DNA of 64,000 nt, taken from assembly GCA_051294375.1 (NCBI GenBank), contig CM119270.1, forward strand, positions 3,219,436 through 3,283,435. The letters are read 5' to 3'. Origin of the DNA: Paraspadella gotoi (taxonomy: Eukaryota; Chaetognatha). Below are positions 1 through 11,689 of this stretch, one piece after another. Both the position numbers and the translations under genes were made by a program. Position 1 is the stretch's first letter. The number at the start of each line of letters is the position of its first letter. Below the pieces are notes generated by a model, which was not told the DNA's origin, did not search any database, and saw nothing but the letters and a program-made list of their open reading frames with translations.

Positions 1-6
1 GAAGAA

Positions 7-41
<35 letters not shown>

Positions 42-50
42 AGAAGACGA
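1..50. repeat. (GAC)n microsatellite at left edge
   Basis: Near-perfect GAC trinucleotide run with GAA interruptions at both ends. The same motif recurs on one strand or the other at 6,018, 16,673, 24,318, 33,215, 45,412 and 46,082, so it is a genome-wide simple repeat. I see no gene in the 300 bases that follow; they are AT-rich. Confidence 0.9.
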
Positions 51-574
51 CATCTAACATTCAAGCGGCTGCTTATATCGAAAAACCTTTCAAAAAAACG
101 AATATCAGCGTCGAAAATCGTTTTCATAAATAGAGAAAAAAAAATATTTATGACTTGTTTATTTTCTCGTCCGCTCGATTGGAAACGAATTGAAACCGCG
201 AAAACCCGAACGCATTTTATTTTTTTTCACCAATAAAACGTCTCCCTCTTTTTTTTTAATTATTATTTAACCGATAAAATACGTTTCCCTTCTATTTATT
301 TTTTTTAATGTCGCGGTTTCTCGCCCTTCGGCCGAATGGCGCTCTGTTTCTGCTACTGAAACTGAAACATAAAATAGAGTCTTCTTCCCTTTTTTTTTGC
401 ACCAAGGCCTTTGGCTTTGAGGCGAAAGTTCGAGATCTACCCGCTCGTCAATCTGCTTGCTTCTCTGGCTTGCTTGCTTGGGTTTTTTTGTGGGGGGGGT
501 TTCTTTCTGTTCTTCTTTCTTTACTTCTTTTTTTCTTTCTTTTTTTTTCTTTCACTATATTTCTTTATTTATTC

Positions 575-662
575 ACTATTTATTTATTCACTTTATTTAT
601 TCACTTTATTTATTCACTTTATTTATTCACTTTATTTATTCACTTTATTTATTCACTATATT
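575..662. repeat. 13-bp minisatellite, about 6 copies
   Basis: TTCACTTTATTTA repeated in direct orientation. Because 13 is not a multiple of three, all three frames cycle through it and stay open. This produces long Phe/Leu/Ile/Tyr-rich reading frames that are artefacts and not membrane proteins. It is followed by a CT microsatellite that runs into an assembly gap. Confidence 0.9.
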
Positions 663-740
663 TCTTTATTTATTTCTTGATTTTCATTTCTTGATTTCTT
701 TGTTTCTTTATTCCTTTGTTCTTTGTTCATTTCCTTCCCC

Positions 741-741
741 T

Positions 742-778
<37 letters not shown>

Positions 779-1067
779 NNNNNNNNNNNNNNNNNNNNNN
801 NNNNNNNNNNNNNNNNNNNNNNNNNNNNNNNNNNNNNNNNNNNNNNNNNNNNNNNNNNNNNNNNNNNNNNNNNNNNNNNNNNNNNNNNNNNNNNNNNNNN
901 NNNNNNNNNNNNNNNNNNNNNNNNNNNNNNNNNNNNNNNNNNNNNNNNNNNNNNNNNNNNNNNNNNNNNNNNNNNNNNNNNNNNNNNNNNNNNNNNNNNN
1001 NNNNNNNNNNNNNNNNNNNNNNNNNNNNNNNNNNNNNNNNTCTCTCTCTCTCTCTTTCTCTCCTCCT
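741..1067. repeat. (CT)n microsatellite interrupted by a 262-N gap
   Basis: Perfect CT dinucleotides flank both sides of the gap at 779-1,040. The gap is therefore almost certainly more CT repeat that could not be assembled. Other sized gaps in the window (1,969-2,071 and 16,886-17,038) also sit in or beside CT/GA tracts. Confidence 0.85.
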
Positions 1068-1321
1068 CAATCACTCTTTCTACCTTATCCATATTACTTT
1101 TTGAATTGATTTAATATTAATTTATTGAATAAATAGCAACCATTTTGTTCTGGCTTAAAGATTCAATCGCTCTCAACATCAAATAATAACATTTAAATAT
1201 AAAATTAATTAGCATATTTTTATCAATGTTTATTTCGTTTTATTAATGCACTTATTTTCTACAAATTTAAATTTAAATAATTTATATCTATTTAAAATTT
1301 TTTTTATGAAATTGGTACAAC

Positions 1322-1490
1322 CAATATAAAAATTATCCATTCATTTAATAAATAAGCTATCTTGTCCCTGACTTTGGACAGGCTTTGGTGGTTTAAGGCC
1401 TCCATCACACTTACAAGATAATAACATAGCAGGTTTCTGCAAGCTTTCAATCTAGACTCTCTCACAGTCTTATTTATTCTCTCCCAGAAA
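1322..1490 (-). repeat. Dispersed repeat family R1, copy 1
   Basis: About 160 bp that reappears in inverted orientation at 56,965-57,115 and in part at 47,755-47,850. Shared blocks include AAGCTTTCAATC(T/A)AGACTCTC, TCCCTGACTTTGGAC, AGATAATAA(C/A)ATAGCAGG and ATTATCCATTCATT. There is no obvious terminal repeat or poly-A, so I cannot assign it to SINE or MITE. The short minus-strand reading frame here is part of the repeat and not a gene. Confidence 0.7.
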
Positions 1491-3046
1491 AATAGCAAAA
1501 AATTAAAAAAAGTGAGAAATGATAACTCAATTTAAATTGAATGTTTTGCAAAAAAAATTGATAAAAAATTGAATTCGAAATTTTTAAATTAAATTTTTAA
1601 ATTAAATTCGATGCAAAATGGAATGATAGGATTCGAATCCCGATCAAGGTAAAATTTTACAATAAACTGCTATGTCCCAAAAGTGGTCGTACAGCAATGG
1701 CTTACCGAAAGGGAAGTAGCCATATGAGTACTCGATAACAAGACAAATTATCATTTGTACTCGAGTTACAGAGCTTGCCGTCTCAGAAATTCTAGACGGA
1801 TGCTACTGTATCATAAATGGTAACAACTTATCTTTGACATTGTTACCTCAGAAATAAGATTTAACGACACAGTTGCGCACAATTTGCAAAATTTAACCGA
1901 CAGTACGATTGGGACACACTGTATGTACTCTCCCTCTCCCTTTCTCTCTTTCTCTCTTTCTCTCTTTCNNNNNNNNNNNNNNNNNNNNNNNNNNNNNNNN
2001 NNNNNNNNNNNNNNNNNNNNNNNNNNNNNNNNNNNNNNNNNNNNNNNNNNNNNNNNNNNNNNNNNNNNNNNGGGACGTGGTCTAAGGGAGGAGGAAGAGT
2101 ATAGAAAGGAGAGAAAGGAGTAATAGTCTAAAGAAGAGTTAAGGACAAACTATTTGAACTATTTGAACTATTTGAAATATTTAAATACCTATGCAGAAAC
2201 AGGCGCAGGACCAGGGGCAAAAGAGGGGAGTGCAGATGTAGGACCTGTGCGAAGGAGACAGCTGGTGCAGGACCAGCGCGAATGAGGAGACTGCAGTCGC
2301 AGGTGGTGGTCGATGGAAAATCTAAAGGAAAGAAGGAAACTGTTAATCCAGGCGTAAAGAGAAGGAGGAAAATAAAAAAAAGAGGAAAGAATCCGATTCT
2401 NNNNNNNNNNNNNNNNNNNNNNNNNNNNNNNNNNNNNNNNNNNNNNNNNNNNNNNNNNNNNNNNNNNNNNNNNNNNNNNNNNNNNNNNNNNNNNNNNNNN
2501 NNNNNNNNNNNNNNNNNNNNNNNNNNNNNNNNNNNNNNNNNNNNNNNNNNNNNNNNNNNNNNNNNNNNNNNNNNNNNNNNNNNNNNNNNNNNNNNNNNAA
2601 AAAAAAACCCAGTCGGCGCAAAAGAAAAAAAAAGTTCGAAATCCGATTTTTGAGCAGAAAAAGGAAAAATAAAGTCAGTCGATGATGATAAACGACTAAT
2701 GATATTTAATATTTTTGAATGAAATATAAATTAAATTTAAAGATTGTTTTTAATTTTGTTGGACGAATTTTTGTGTAAAGTTTTCTTTGGTTGATTGATT
2801 GATTCATTGATTGATACATTGATTGATTGATTATTGATTGGTTTATTCACTTATTGATTGCTTGCTTGCTTGTTCGATTGATTTTTTGATTGATTGATTA
2901 AAATCAGCGGACACTAGATGTATCTAAAGAAGTTAAAAAAGTGTATTATTATCAAAACGTAAGAATTAATACTAATAAGACGAATAAAGATTTAAAACTA
3001 AGCGATTTTCTGGCGATAGTCAAATCAGTCCGAAGATCCTTAAACG
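1491..3046. other. Gene-free AT-rich stretch with gaps
   Basis: AT-rich sequence broken by N gaps at 1,969-2,071 and 2,401-2,598, with CT/GA-type or A-rich flanks. It carries a degenerate (GATT)n run at about 2,790-2,905. I see no coding exon with splice sites. It ends at a 25-N contig join (3,047-3,071). Confidence 0.6.
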
Positions 3047-3237
3047 NNNNNNNNNNNNNNNNNNNNNNNNNGGAAAAAAATGTTGAAATTCCTCCCGCTG
3101 AATGAAGCGTGATCACAGTTTTTTCTCTCTCCTTAGACCGCTCAATGCCGACCGCCGCCCCCCACTTTTTTGAAAACGGAACACCATCAGATGCCTTTTT
3201 ATTATGTTGTGTCCATTAATGAACAACATCACGAAAC

Positions 3238-3700
3238 CGTAATGACAGGCGGGGGCGGCGGAAGCGGCAGCGGCAGCCGCGGAAACGACAAGACCAAAGT
3301 CATCGTTGGAAACGCCTTAGGAGGGCGTTTCGCCCGGCGTTCGTCAGAATGGAGAGTGGACGAGAGGCGTCGCCTCGCCCGAACGTTTCGCCGATAGGAC
3401 GAGCGGCAGGGCGGACAATCGGAAAGGCGGACGGACGGACGGGTCTGCCGTGGGCCCGGCAGGAGGCAGGGGATGGCAAGAGAGGTAGGCGCGGCGAAAG
3501 GACGGGGATCGGTCTGCACAAACTCTTCGAACTTTCCGGATTGATTCCGCTCTTGCTTGCCGGCGTCACAACTACAATTCGGCGGCGGCGCGGCTGCGAG
3601 CGGCGGCGGGCGGCGGCGTGCGGCGGCAGCGCGAGGAGGAGCGAAGGAGGAAGGAGGCTCACATCGGTCACAATACCACCAGTTCCTGTCGCTGTCGCAG
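3238..3700 (+). promoter_or_regulatory. GC/CpG-rich island ending in a splice donor (unit 1)
   Basis: A sharply GC-rich, CpG-dense block in AT-rich surroundings, ending GTCGCAG then GTAAGG, a strong donor on the plus strand. The homologous block in unit 2 (15,540-15,909) keeps the same end, TTCGCAG then GTAAGG. I infer a promoter plus a non-coding or poorly resolved first exon. Reading frames through it are arginine/alanine-rich, differ between the two copies because of indels, and look like by-products of GC content. It contains GGCGG and GGACGGACGG runs. The downstream exon it would splice to is not identified. Confidence 0.45.
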
Positions 3701-4142
3701 GTAAGGGTTTGGTGGGTGAGCAGTTTAAATTAAAATAGATTAAATTAGCAAACTTTCAATATCTCGCTGTTGAATATAAACGTATCGATTTTTACTTTTA
3801 GGATTAAATTATTTTATAATATTCGTTTCGATAATAGAGGTGATTTATAAACCGTCTTTGCTGTTTTTTTAATAATCAGCTTTTTAATTTTTCTCAATTT
3901 TTTTCAATTTGTTTATTTTTTATTTTCTTTTTTTTTTCACTTTTTCCCCTCTTTATTTCTTTCCTCTGTAATTACATTGCGGTTTTCTTTTACTTTCTTT
4001 TACATTTCTTTTCATTTCTTTTTCTTTTCTCTTTTTCTTTTTCTTTTCTTTGCTCTTTTCTTTTTCTTTTCTTTGTTTATCTTTTTGTTCTTTTTGTTTA
4101 AAACATTCCGTCTCGTGTTAAATTCAGGTTTCTAAATTCTAC

Positions 4143-5678
4143 ATCTAGCGGGTATTGCAACAAATTTTAAAATCACTGATTTTCTCATTGGATGGTTTTA
4201 ACCTTTATTAGCTCGAGTGTATCTTTAATCGTTAATGTCAAGTTTTGACTTTTAAATAATTTGATTTAGCACAACTGATTACGTCCATTGGAGTAACGTT
4301 CTGCCGTCCTTAGCTGGTATCCAAGGATTCAACCAAACATTTTGGAGAAACGCTTTTTTTTTGATTAAAATAGTACATTAGTATTGGATGTCCGAATTTG
4401 ATTTCTTTTTTTTACATGTTTTGTTGGCGCTGTGCGTAAAAAGTACGCCAAACGATATTATTTTCCATAGTTAAATATGTGGCGTTAATGATTTTTTCAA
4501 AAACAATTTTAAAATATATCATATTAAATAAGTGTAAATGTTTTATATTTAAATTTTGGAAAAGAATTGTGGCGTAACAATGGTGTGCAAATGAACACAA
4601 ACGATATAAATATTATTAATTCTGTGGCGTAAAGAACTGTTTTGTTTATTTCTAGTAAAAACTACTCAGGTTAATTTAATTATTTTCTCCAGCCTTTTTT
4701 ATACAAGAATTTGGCGTAAGAATTGGCGTAAAATGGAACAGAAACCCCTATTATATCATTTCAATTTTGGTGGCGTAAAACTTTGTTTCACATTTTCCAA
4801 TAAAGGCTATTAAGTTAAGATGCTTGGCGGTGAATGGCGTAAATTGATCGTAAAACTCGCACTTTTATCCCCTCATCTCTTTGCCTTTCCTCCTTTTCTT
4901 TTCTTTTTATTTTTATACAATCTCCGATTACTTTTCGGTTTTGATTCTTAAATCAAAGAAAAAAGATACGAATAAAACTCAAACTCATAGATAAAATGAA
5001 AACAAAGATATACCACAGTAAAAGTCAGTGGATGCCAATTTTTTAAAAGTATAGAAATTGTGGATCAACAAATGGTCCTTGAGGTTTTATTTTGAACTTA
5101 GTTAGAAAAAAAGACTATGGAATAAAGATATTAACAATTTATAGATAATTATGATATGCATGTATAATTTTAGCAAAGGAAGAAATTGTTTTGTAGGCAG
5201 AAAAAGGATGATAAATTTAAGAATCATAATAAATATATTATATCAATTTCATACTATTGATGATTCATAGGCCTGTATATTAAACATAGGAAAGAGATGA
5301 TATAAAATGACTATTCTGCCAGAACTGCTGCGGAGGCGATTTTTGCGCAGTCATCTTTTTGGGAATCAATAATGATCAAGTGTTGAGAGAAAACCCATTT
5401 CATCTCCTGTAACCAGGGTTTTGCGAGGAAAGCCTAGCTTTTTGCGCACAATAAATTAAATATTGCTTTTGTACTATTCCAATATTTTTCTATTTAAAGA
5501 AGTTCTTTTTTCGGTTTTAGTAGACCTTTACCTTACATTACTATAGTTTAAAAAAATAAATTTTTCTTTTAGTATTTTCCATACAGTAAATAATTTCAAA
5601 AAGCCTTGTTTTTTGGACTGAATTCCTATTAATTTTGCGGCCGATAGAAAATAAAATTGATCGAAAACTGCTATCACA
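4143..5678. mobile_element. Insertion of about 1.5 kb present only in unit 1
   Basis: Unit 2 reads continuously from GGTTTCTCAAATTTAACTCT into AAGCTTTCTTGG at 16,338-16,370. In unit 1 the same flanks are separated by about 1,535 bp. The insert is AT-rich, has no recognisable coding region or long terminal repeat, and contains a striking cluster of GGCGTAA heptamers (4,571-4,842). A possible imperfect target duplication (ATCTAG and ATCTAAG) flanks it. A deletion from unit 2 would look identical, so the direction is not settled. Confidence 0.55.
4571..4842 (+). repeat. Cluster of six GGCGTAA heptamers
   Basis: Exact GGCGTAA at 4,571, 4,626, 4,713, 4,725, 4,772 and 4,836, all on the plus strand. 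Related words nearby are GTGGCGTTAA at about 4,480 and GCGTAAAAAGTACGCC at about 4,434. The spacing is irregular, so it is not a simple tandem repeat. Chance would give about four per strand in the whole 64 kb. Confidence 0.75.
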
Positions 5679-5847
5679 TATCTAAGCTTCTGGGTTGGGT
5701 ATCACTCGCTTTCGCGTTAAGATGGTCCGGGCGACAGTTTTGTAGTCGTACGTTGTTGTCGTTCGCTCGTCTCATTTTATCATATCATATGTTAATTATC
5801 CCAGTCATTATACACATCATAATCATCATCGTTATTGATTATTTTTT

Positions 5848-5857
5848 ATCATCAACG

Positions 5858-5892
<35 letters not shown>

Positions 5893-6014
5893 TCACACAA
5901 AAAAATATGTAGAAACAGCAACAGCAATTAATGATAACAACAAAACATGGTCATCGTCATCGTCCTCCTCGTTATCATCGTATATAAGTTCTCGTAGCGG
6001 GTCACTAGCGGTCA

Positions 6015-6047
<33 letters not shown>
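5848..6047. repeat. (TCA)n and (GTC)n microsatellites
   Basis: A TCA run at 5,848-5,892 and a GTC run at 6,018-6,047, with matching runs in unit 2 at 16,520-16,557 and 16,673-16,708. Reading frames here (poly-Ser, poly-Val) come from the repeats. Confidence 0.9.
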
Positions 6048-6221
6048 GGATCATTAGTACCGTTTTTTCCCGGCGACCCGGGGCGGAGACGGACAAAATA
6101 CCATGTCAATGGGTCCGTTGCGAGGAATTACGTCGCGTCAACGCAAGGCGTACGCCATTCCGCGCTCACGGTACGCCATCGAGGTAAAGACGCAAGAAGA
6201 GAAGACAAGAATCAAAAGAGA

Positions 6222-6288
6222 ATGAAAGAGGAGAGGGGTGAGAAAGATAGAGAGAGGGTAGAAGGAGAGAGAAGAGAGAGAAGAGAGG

Positions 6289-6339
<51 letters not shown>

Positions 6340-6425
6340 GAAAGCAGAGAACGGTGTCAATGACGAATTGCATTTATTTCATGAGATCTTTCCCTTTCGA
6401 CGAAAGTAGAAAGAGAAGAGAGAAG

Positions 6426-6473
<48 letters not shown>

Positions 6474-6720
6474 GAGAGAGAAGAGAGAGAGAAAGAAAAA
6501 GAGAGGCTCTCAAAGAGTGTTGACGATTAGAAATAAAAAACAGGAAACAGTGAATAAAAAGTTTTTATGTTGTCTAAAAGGACACACAAACTGAGAGAGA
6601 AGCACTCCAGTCAATCAGCAAATTCAAAATAAAGGGCGGAGCAAGAAAGATGAGGAGAGAGATGAGAGAGAGAGAGAGAGGAGAGAGAGAATAGAGAGAG
6701 AGAGAAGACAGAGAAGGAAG
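6222..6720. repeat. GA-rich microsatellite tracts (unit 1)
   Basis: Three blocks of AG dinucleotides separated by short unique sequence. The unit 2 counterpart at 16,886-17,180 is partly an N gap. Arg/Glu-rich reading frames here are artefacts. Confidence 0.85.
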
Positions 6721-6842
6721 GGAGCGTGTCTAAAACTAAAGTTCTCTAAATCTTTAAAGTTGATGTGGCAGACTTCTAACACTTTTCTGGTATGAATATT
6801 TAAATGCTGAATATAAGATAGGAAAGATGAAAAATAAAATTA

Positions 6843-7135
6843 TGGGAGTGATGCTGTAAATACAGTTGAAACGTTAAATAAAAGAGTGATAAGTTAAAAT
6901 AAGTTAAATAAGTAAAGGGGGAGTGATGGCTGGTAAATACAAGTTGAAACCAGGATTAATAAAGGGATAAGTTAAATAAAGTTAAATTAAGTAAAAGGGA
7001 GATGATGCTTGAGGTAAAATACAGTTGAAACAGTTAAATACAGGGATAAGTTTTAACTAAAGTTAAATCACAAGTTAAATAAAGTTAAATAATAAAGGGA
7101 GTGATGCTGTAAAATAACAGTTATGACAGTTTTAT
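6843..7135. repeat. Minisatellite of about 80-90 bp, 4 copies (unit 1)
   Basis: Blocks beginning GGGAGTGATGCTGTAAA and continuing through ACAGTTGAAACAG and AGTTAAATAAAG start near 6,843, 6,919, 6,998 and 7,098. Unit 2 has three cleaner copies at 17,288-17,490, so copy number differs between the two versions of the locus. Confidence 0.75.
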
Positions 7136-7199
7136 AAAAATTGGGGATTGAAGGCTGGCGAGATTCTTCAGAGTTAATCAAACTGAACTGTGAGAGGTG

Positions 7200-8010
7200 T
7201 CTTATTAAAATATTACTCAGCGTCGTGTTATGTTATTATAGAGGAGGCATTTATCCGTCATTTATTGAATGAATGGATCATTTTCATATTTGTTTTTAGA
7301 AAATAAGTAAAGAAATGTAATAAAATAAGTTATAAAGAAAAGAGATTTTTCCCCTATTAACATATACATCAATTCCAGACCAGGAAAAATAGGAGAAAAT
7401 AACCAATCATTTTTTTTTTTGTTTGGGGAAAAAGTTTTCGCTATCGTACGACCACTTAAGTCGTTGCAGCTAAAGCGATCTGTTGATGTTGTTGTTGCAC
7501 GAATCTGTGTTACAATTGTCTTAGACTCGATGTTATTTTTATGAGCTGTCAACCTTTGCCCGTCTTTCCTTAAAGTTTTATTTTCTGCGGTTCCAAATCG
7601 TAAAGGTATCAGTTTGCCTCGTTGTCAAAAATTATTGCAACCGGTGCCGAGATGTAATTCTATCTGATGCAATGCTGCAATGAAGCACATAAGTTGTCGC
7701 TCCAGTAGTTGGTGATCCTTCATCGTGTGGTCGTCATCATCATCAGATTTGCAGGATTTCGTCATATTTTTCGACAAACTCGTCATCGTCTCGTCGTCGT
7801 TCGTCGTCGTCGGCCGTCATGTCGGGATTATCGCGTCAACGCCATATTGACGCCAGGGGACGAAATCCATCTAAGTAAAATTCTATCTCTCTACCTCCGT
7901 TTCGCTCGAACCTCACTTCCTTTTTCGCCACGCCCCTTTGAAATCATGACGCCTCAACTCCTCTCCAAAACCAAATACACTGATCTGCCAAGTCAAAATT
8001 CCCTTTAAAT
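7200..8010. other. Gene-free unit sequence, collinear with 17,560-18,335
   Basis: Non-coding sequence shared with unit 2 in the same orientation. It includes a short GTC run and conserved words such as CCACGCCCC and AAATCATGACG. No exon with both splice sites and a consistent frame between copies was found. It ends at the left breakpoint of the inverted segment. Confidence 0.55.
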
Positions 8011-8019
8011 CTCATCCTC

Positions 8020-9527
8020 GGACGCCGCGGTTTTCCCTCCCCTTCCCTTCCCCCCTTTTCTCCTTCCCCTCGTTACCCCCTTCATTTTTCCCTCACCTTC
8101 TCGTCCCTTTACTCCTAATCCCCACTAGTTCGTTCCCTCCTTATTCTCCCGCCCTCAAAGAAAATAAACGGAATTCCCGCTTACCAAGAAATGTTCCCTT
8201 CAAACATCACTCAAACTGAGATTTCCTGTCGCATTGAATAAATTTCTTTTTCTTTTTTTAAACCGAATCGATCATCCGACTTCCCTTTTCACCATCACCC
8301 TTCCACCACTCACACCTCTTTCCTCACCATAACGCCACTACCCACCCTCATCTATATTACCCTCTCTCTCTCTCTCTCTCTCTCGCCCGACTCGCAGATG
8401 TTTTTCCAGGTATTTTACATATTTATCTTCTCTTCCTTTTTTTTCTTCCGCCAACACAAAACGTTTTTCAGCCTCCGGTTATTCTTTCCCCGGCCTTTCC
8501 CCTTCGGCCCCTCAAGGCGACCTCCTCCGCCCGAGCGAAGATGGCGCCCCTGAGACCCGAAGCGGCGACGCGGCGGACCGCGGGCCGGTTAGCAAACTAG
8601 TACTTCGGTTTACAACGAAGGTTTCTTGGATTCTTTCTCTTTCGAGGCTGTGAAATTTTGATGGTTGCGGATTCTCTTCTCCCGCCGTTCCGCTTGAGGT
8701 CTTTTGGAATGGCGCGGTTTTTGGGCGGGGATTGCGCGGCATGCGCGAGAAAAGCGGATGCGCGCGAAATATGTTTTCTGAACAAAGAATAGTGGAGTTG
8801 CATCATTCGGAGGGTAACGACTGTGTTGGGAGGAAGTGAGAGTCAGATATGCAAGAGAAGCGTGTGAAAGGAACGGAGAGGAGAGAGAGAGAGAGAAGAA
8901 GAGAGAAGAGAGAGAGAGAAAGAGAGAAGAGTAGAGGAGAGGGCGAGAGAGAGAGAGAGAGAATGAGAGGAGAGACGCTGATGCTTACGCTTCGCCTGCA
9001 AATAGTCGAGAGAAACTATAAAAAAAAACTAATAAGATCATCCCGCAATACATCAACGATCTCTCTCTCTCTCTCTAATCCTCCTCTCTCCTCCTCTCAG
9101 ACTCTTCTCTGTCTCTCTCTCTTCGTCTCTACTGTCTCTCTCTGCTCTGCGTCTCTCGTGTCGCTCGCTCCCTCCTTCCTCTCGGTCTCTCATCTCTTCT
9201 CATGCCTTTTGTTTTGTTTATAACTTGTTTGCCTCTATTCCCGGGTGCACTTACTGTTTACTGTTTACTTTAATCTCATTCGACGGAAAGGAGATTTCCG
9301 GCGAAATGAAAAGTTATTTCTTCCGGTTTGTCCGATCGTCGGTCACGCGGAGAGAGAGAGAGAGAGAGAGAGCAGAAAGGAGAGAAGGAGGGAGGGGATG
9401 AGATTGTAGAGAGAGAGGACGGAGAGAGAGACGAAGAGGAGAAGAGAGAGAGGAGAGAAGGGGGAGAGCGCCTAAATAGGAGAGGGAAGGAGCAGACATG
9501 GAGATGAAGACATATAAACAGAATAGT

Positions 9528-9598
<71 letters not shown>

Positions 9599-9780
9599 GA
9601 GAGAGAGAGAGGAGTCGCAATGAACACAAATTACGGTTAAATCTCGTTATAACAGGAATCTTTCGGTGGAAGAATTACAGTTGAACGTGTCGTTATAACG
9701 ATATATGGGTTGGCCCAAAAGAGAGAGACGAAGAGAGAGAGAGCGAGAGAGAGAAGAGAGAGAGATAAGATGAGAGAGAG
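8020..9780. other. Segment inverted relative to unit 2
   Basis: This block matches the reverse complement of about 18,340-20,500, while the flanks on both sides match in direct orientation. Matching landmarks are GGAATCTTTC...GAATTACAGTTGAACGT at about 9,650 versus its complement at about 18,450, CATTCGACGGAAA at 9,278 versus 18,893, and the GC-rich GAAGATGGCGCC block at 8,536 versus 19,930. Pyrimidine tracts at one edge and purine tracts at the other form inverted repeats. No coding exon is clear inside; the GC-rich block at 8,490-8,590 might be a promoter. Confidence 0.75.
8490..8600. promoter_or_regulatory. GC-rich CpG block inside the inverted segment
   Basis: CpG-dense sequence around GAAGATGGCGCC. 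The reverse-complement copy lies at 19,840-19,990. GAGATGGCG is a YY1-like word typical of TATA-less promoters. There is no supported exon, and reading frames on both strands are interrupted differently in the two copies. Confidence 0.3.
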
Positions 9781-10171
9781 AGAGAGAGGAGAGAAAATTA
9801 AAAGAATTGAAACATTAACAAGATTAATCATAAGGGCTTTCAGCTTTGCTGTGCCGCTGTTCTCTCAAGTAAAGAATATTATTGGATCAAAATCTATTTA
9901 TAACTAAGTTACAAATAATATTGCCTCAACTTTTGTTTGTTTTTCCTTATACATCGGAACAAGTCTTTCTTGTTTTTCCGCATTGAGTTTCTCACGAGCC
10001 GGTCGAGTCCTTCGAGGCGGCGTTTCGCGTGTGTGCGCACCGGCAACCGGCTCTCGGCACGCGCGCGGGCCGACTTACCCCCGCGCGCGCATATTTAATC
10101 CCAAATGAAACTATTTACTCTTCAACCGCATTTTTATTTTTCTCTCCTTTTTTGTTTTTTCCTCTTTTCAG

Positions 10172-10268
10172 CGACCGACCGACGGCCGACGCTGGAAATG
10201 CAGACCACGAACTCGGAAAGTTGGGTATGGCGTTGCCGGCGCCTCCCGCGCCCAGCTTCTTCTTCCAT
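10172..10268 (+). CDS. Candidate short exon (unit 1), frame unresolved
   Basis: A long pyrimidine tract ending TTTTCAG is followed by 97 bp and then CCAT, GTGAGT, a consensus donor. The homologous sequence at about 20,886-20,989 keeps the donor (CCAT, GTGAGT), but its acceptor reads TTTTCAC and its internal indels shift the frame. Just upstream (10,000-10,090) is a CpG-rich block followed by ATATTTAATCCC, so this could be a second exon behind a promoter. I do not recognise a product, and it could be non-coding. Confidence 0.3.
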
Positions 10269-11182
10269 GTGAGTACGCGTGCGAGTCTCGTTCACCGGGA
10301 TTCGCACACCATCCGTTGTGAAGAGTAGTCCGTGATTGCACCGGTTCACACACAGTCTGTCATACACTTTCTCGGGTCATCAAACTTCGCTTCCGGACTG
10401 TCTCCCGCATCTTTCGTCACTTTTTCCGTTTTAAGATCGAAAAAATATCAGAAAAAGACATAATCGATTAAGGGAAAAAGAAGGAAAAGAAAAAAAGAAA
10501 AGAAAAAGAAAAGGAAAAGAGTTGAAAGCTAGGAAAAATGGAGGTTGCCATTTTCTGTGAATGGGAGATAGAGAAAATAGAGATCGAGGAAAAATATTTT
10601 TAAAAAACGAGGGAAAGAATGAGAGGGATAAAAATGAGCATTCTGGAAAAAAAAATTTAAGCATAAATTTTCCGAAATATACCGCGATTCTGTTTTCTAA
10701 TCTGAACTTAATTTTAATGTTTTATTTAACCAACTCAAAAACCTTAATGCCCTAACTTAATTCCCTAGACCATCTTTTATCTCTAACACATGACATAAAT
10801 CATTAAACCTCAAACATTCCTAATTAGAATTTACTGAAAAGAACGACTTTTGGAAATATTGAATAAAAAATTCAAATGGAACCGAAATCTGAAGCGGAAG
10901 GGGTTTTCTTGTCCTTCTTGTCTCCTTTTTTTTTTTGAAGATCAAAAAAAAAGTTTGAGCTCAATTTAATACGAAAAAAAAAGTTGAGATGAAGAAAAGA
11001 AGACAATGCCGGCAAATACATGAGCAGAAAGAAAAAAAAAGATTAAAAATAAGTTTCAATTCTGATTCGCTTTTAATTTTTCGCTTGACCGTTTCTCTTC
11101 TTCTTTTTTATTTTTTTTCCTTTTTTTCCTTTTTTTTCTTATTTTTTTTGAAGAGAGATTCGCTTTTTGGGATGAATATCGA

Positions 11183-11413
11183 TAGGGTGCAGCGACTCTC
11201 CCTCTGCACATTCGGTTTGCAGCAACGTGCAATTGACATGCATCATGGCGTAATCTCCACTAGAAGATCAAGGCGACAATGTCTAAGATTGTGTCCGGCA
11301 ATGGCCATTCGCATCTGTAATTGGCAAATCATGGTTTACTCCCACTCGTTAGAATTGTATGTATTGCTAATTTGTGCAATTTATCATCCGTTCTGAAATA
11401 TAAACCGACCCTG
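11183..11413. mobile_element. TACAGGGTG MITE, degraded copy (unit 1)
   Basis: Same element as 21,914-22,127. The left end is damaged (ATAGGGTGC instead of ATACAGGGTGC), while the right end keeps GACCCTGTATT. Several 1-bp differences throughout match the generally poorer sequence of unit 1. Confidence 0.6.
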
Positions 11414-11689
11414 TATTTATTTAGGTATTTATTTAATCTTTTGCGCCATGTAAACTTGTTTCTTCTTTATTTTCAGTTTATTTCACAGTGAAGACGCCTA
11501 ACCACACAAAAAGACATCCATCACATTTGGCGAAAGATCGATCGAATTATACATGCAACTCATCCTCTCAGTCTCCACCCCATCACGCCCTTACTCCTGA
11601 TTCCTGACCTCCTGACCGCTTTCACTACGCTGCTCACTCCTCCCTCTTGCAACGTCCTCAACGAAACTATACCGTCTTCGTCAATTTAG

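Noticed and set aside
3229-3738. Arg/Ala/Pro-rich reading frames on both strands of the GC island
   Set aside because: Not conserved in frame with the second copy at 15,540-15,900 and typical of CpG-rich DNA; kept only as a possible promoter or untranslated exon.
4143-5678. Helitron for the 1.5-kb insertion
   Set aside because: The left boundary could be read as TC and the right as CTAA, but the right flank is not T, there is no terminal hairpin, and the boundaries are blurred by sequence noise.
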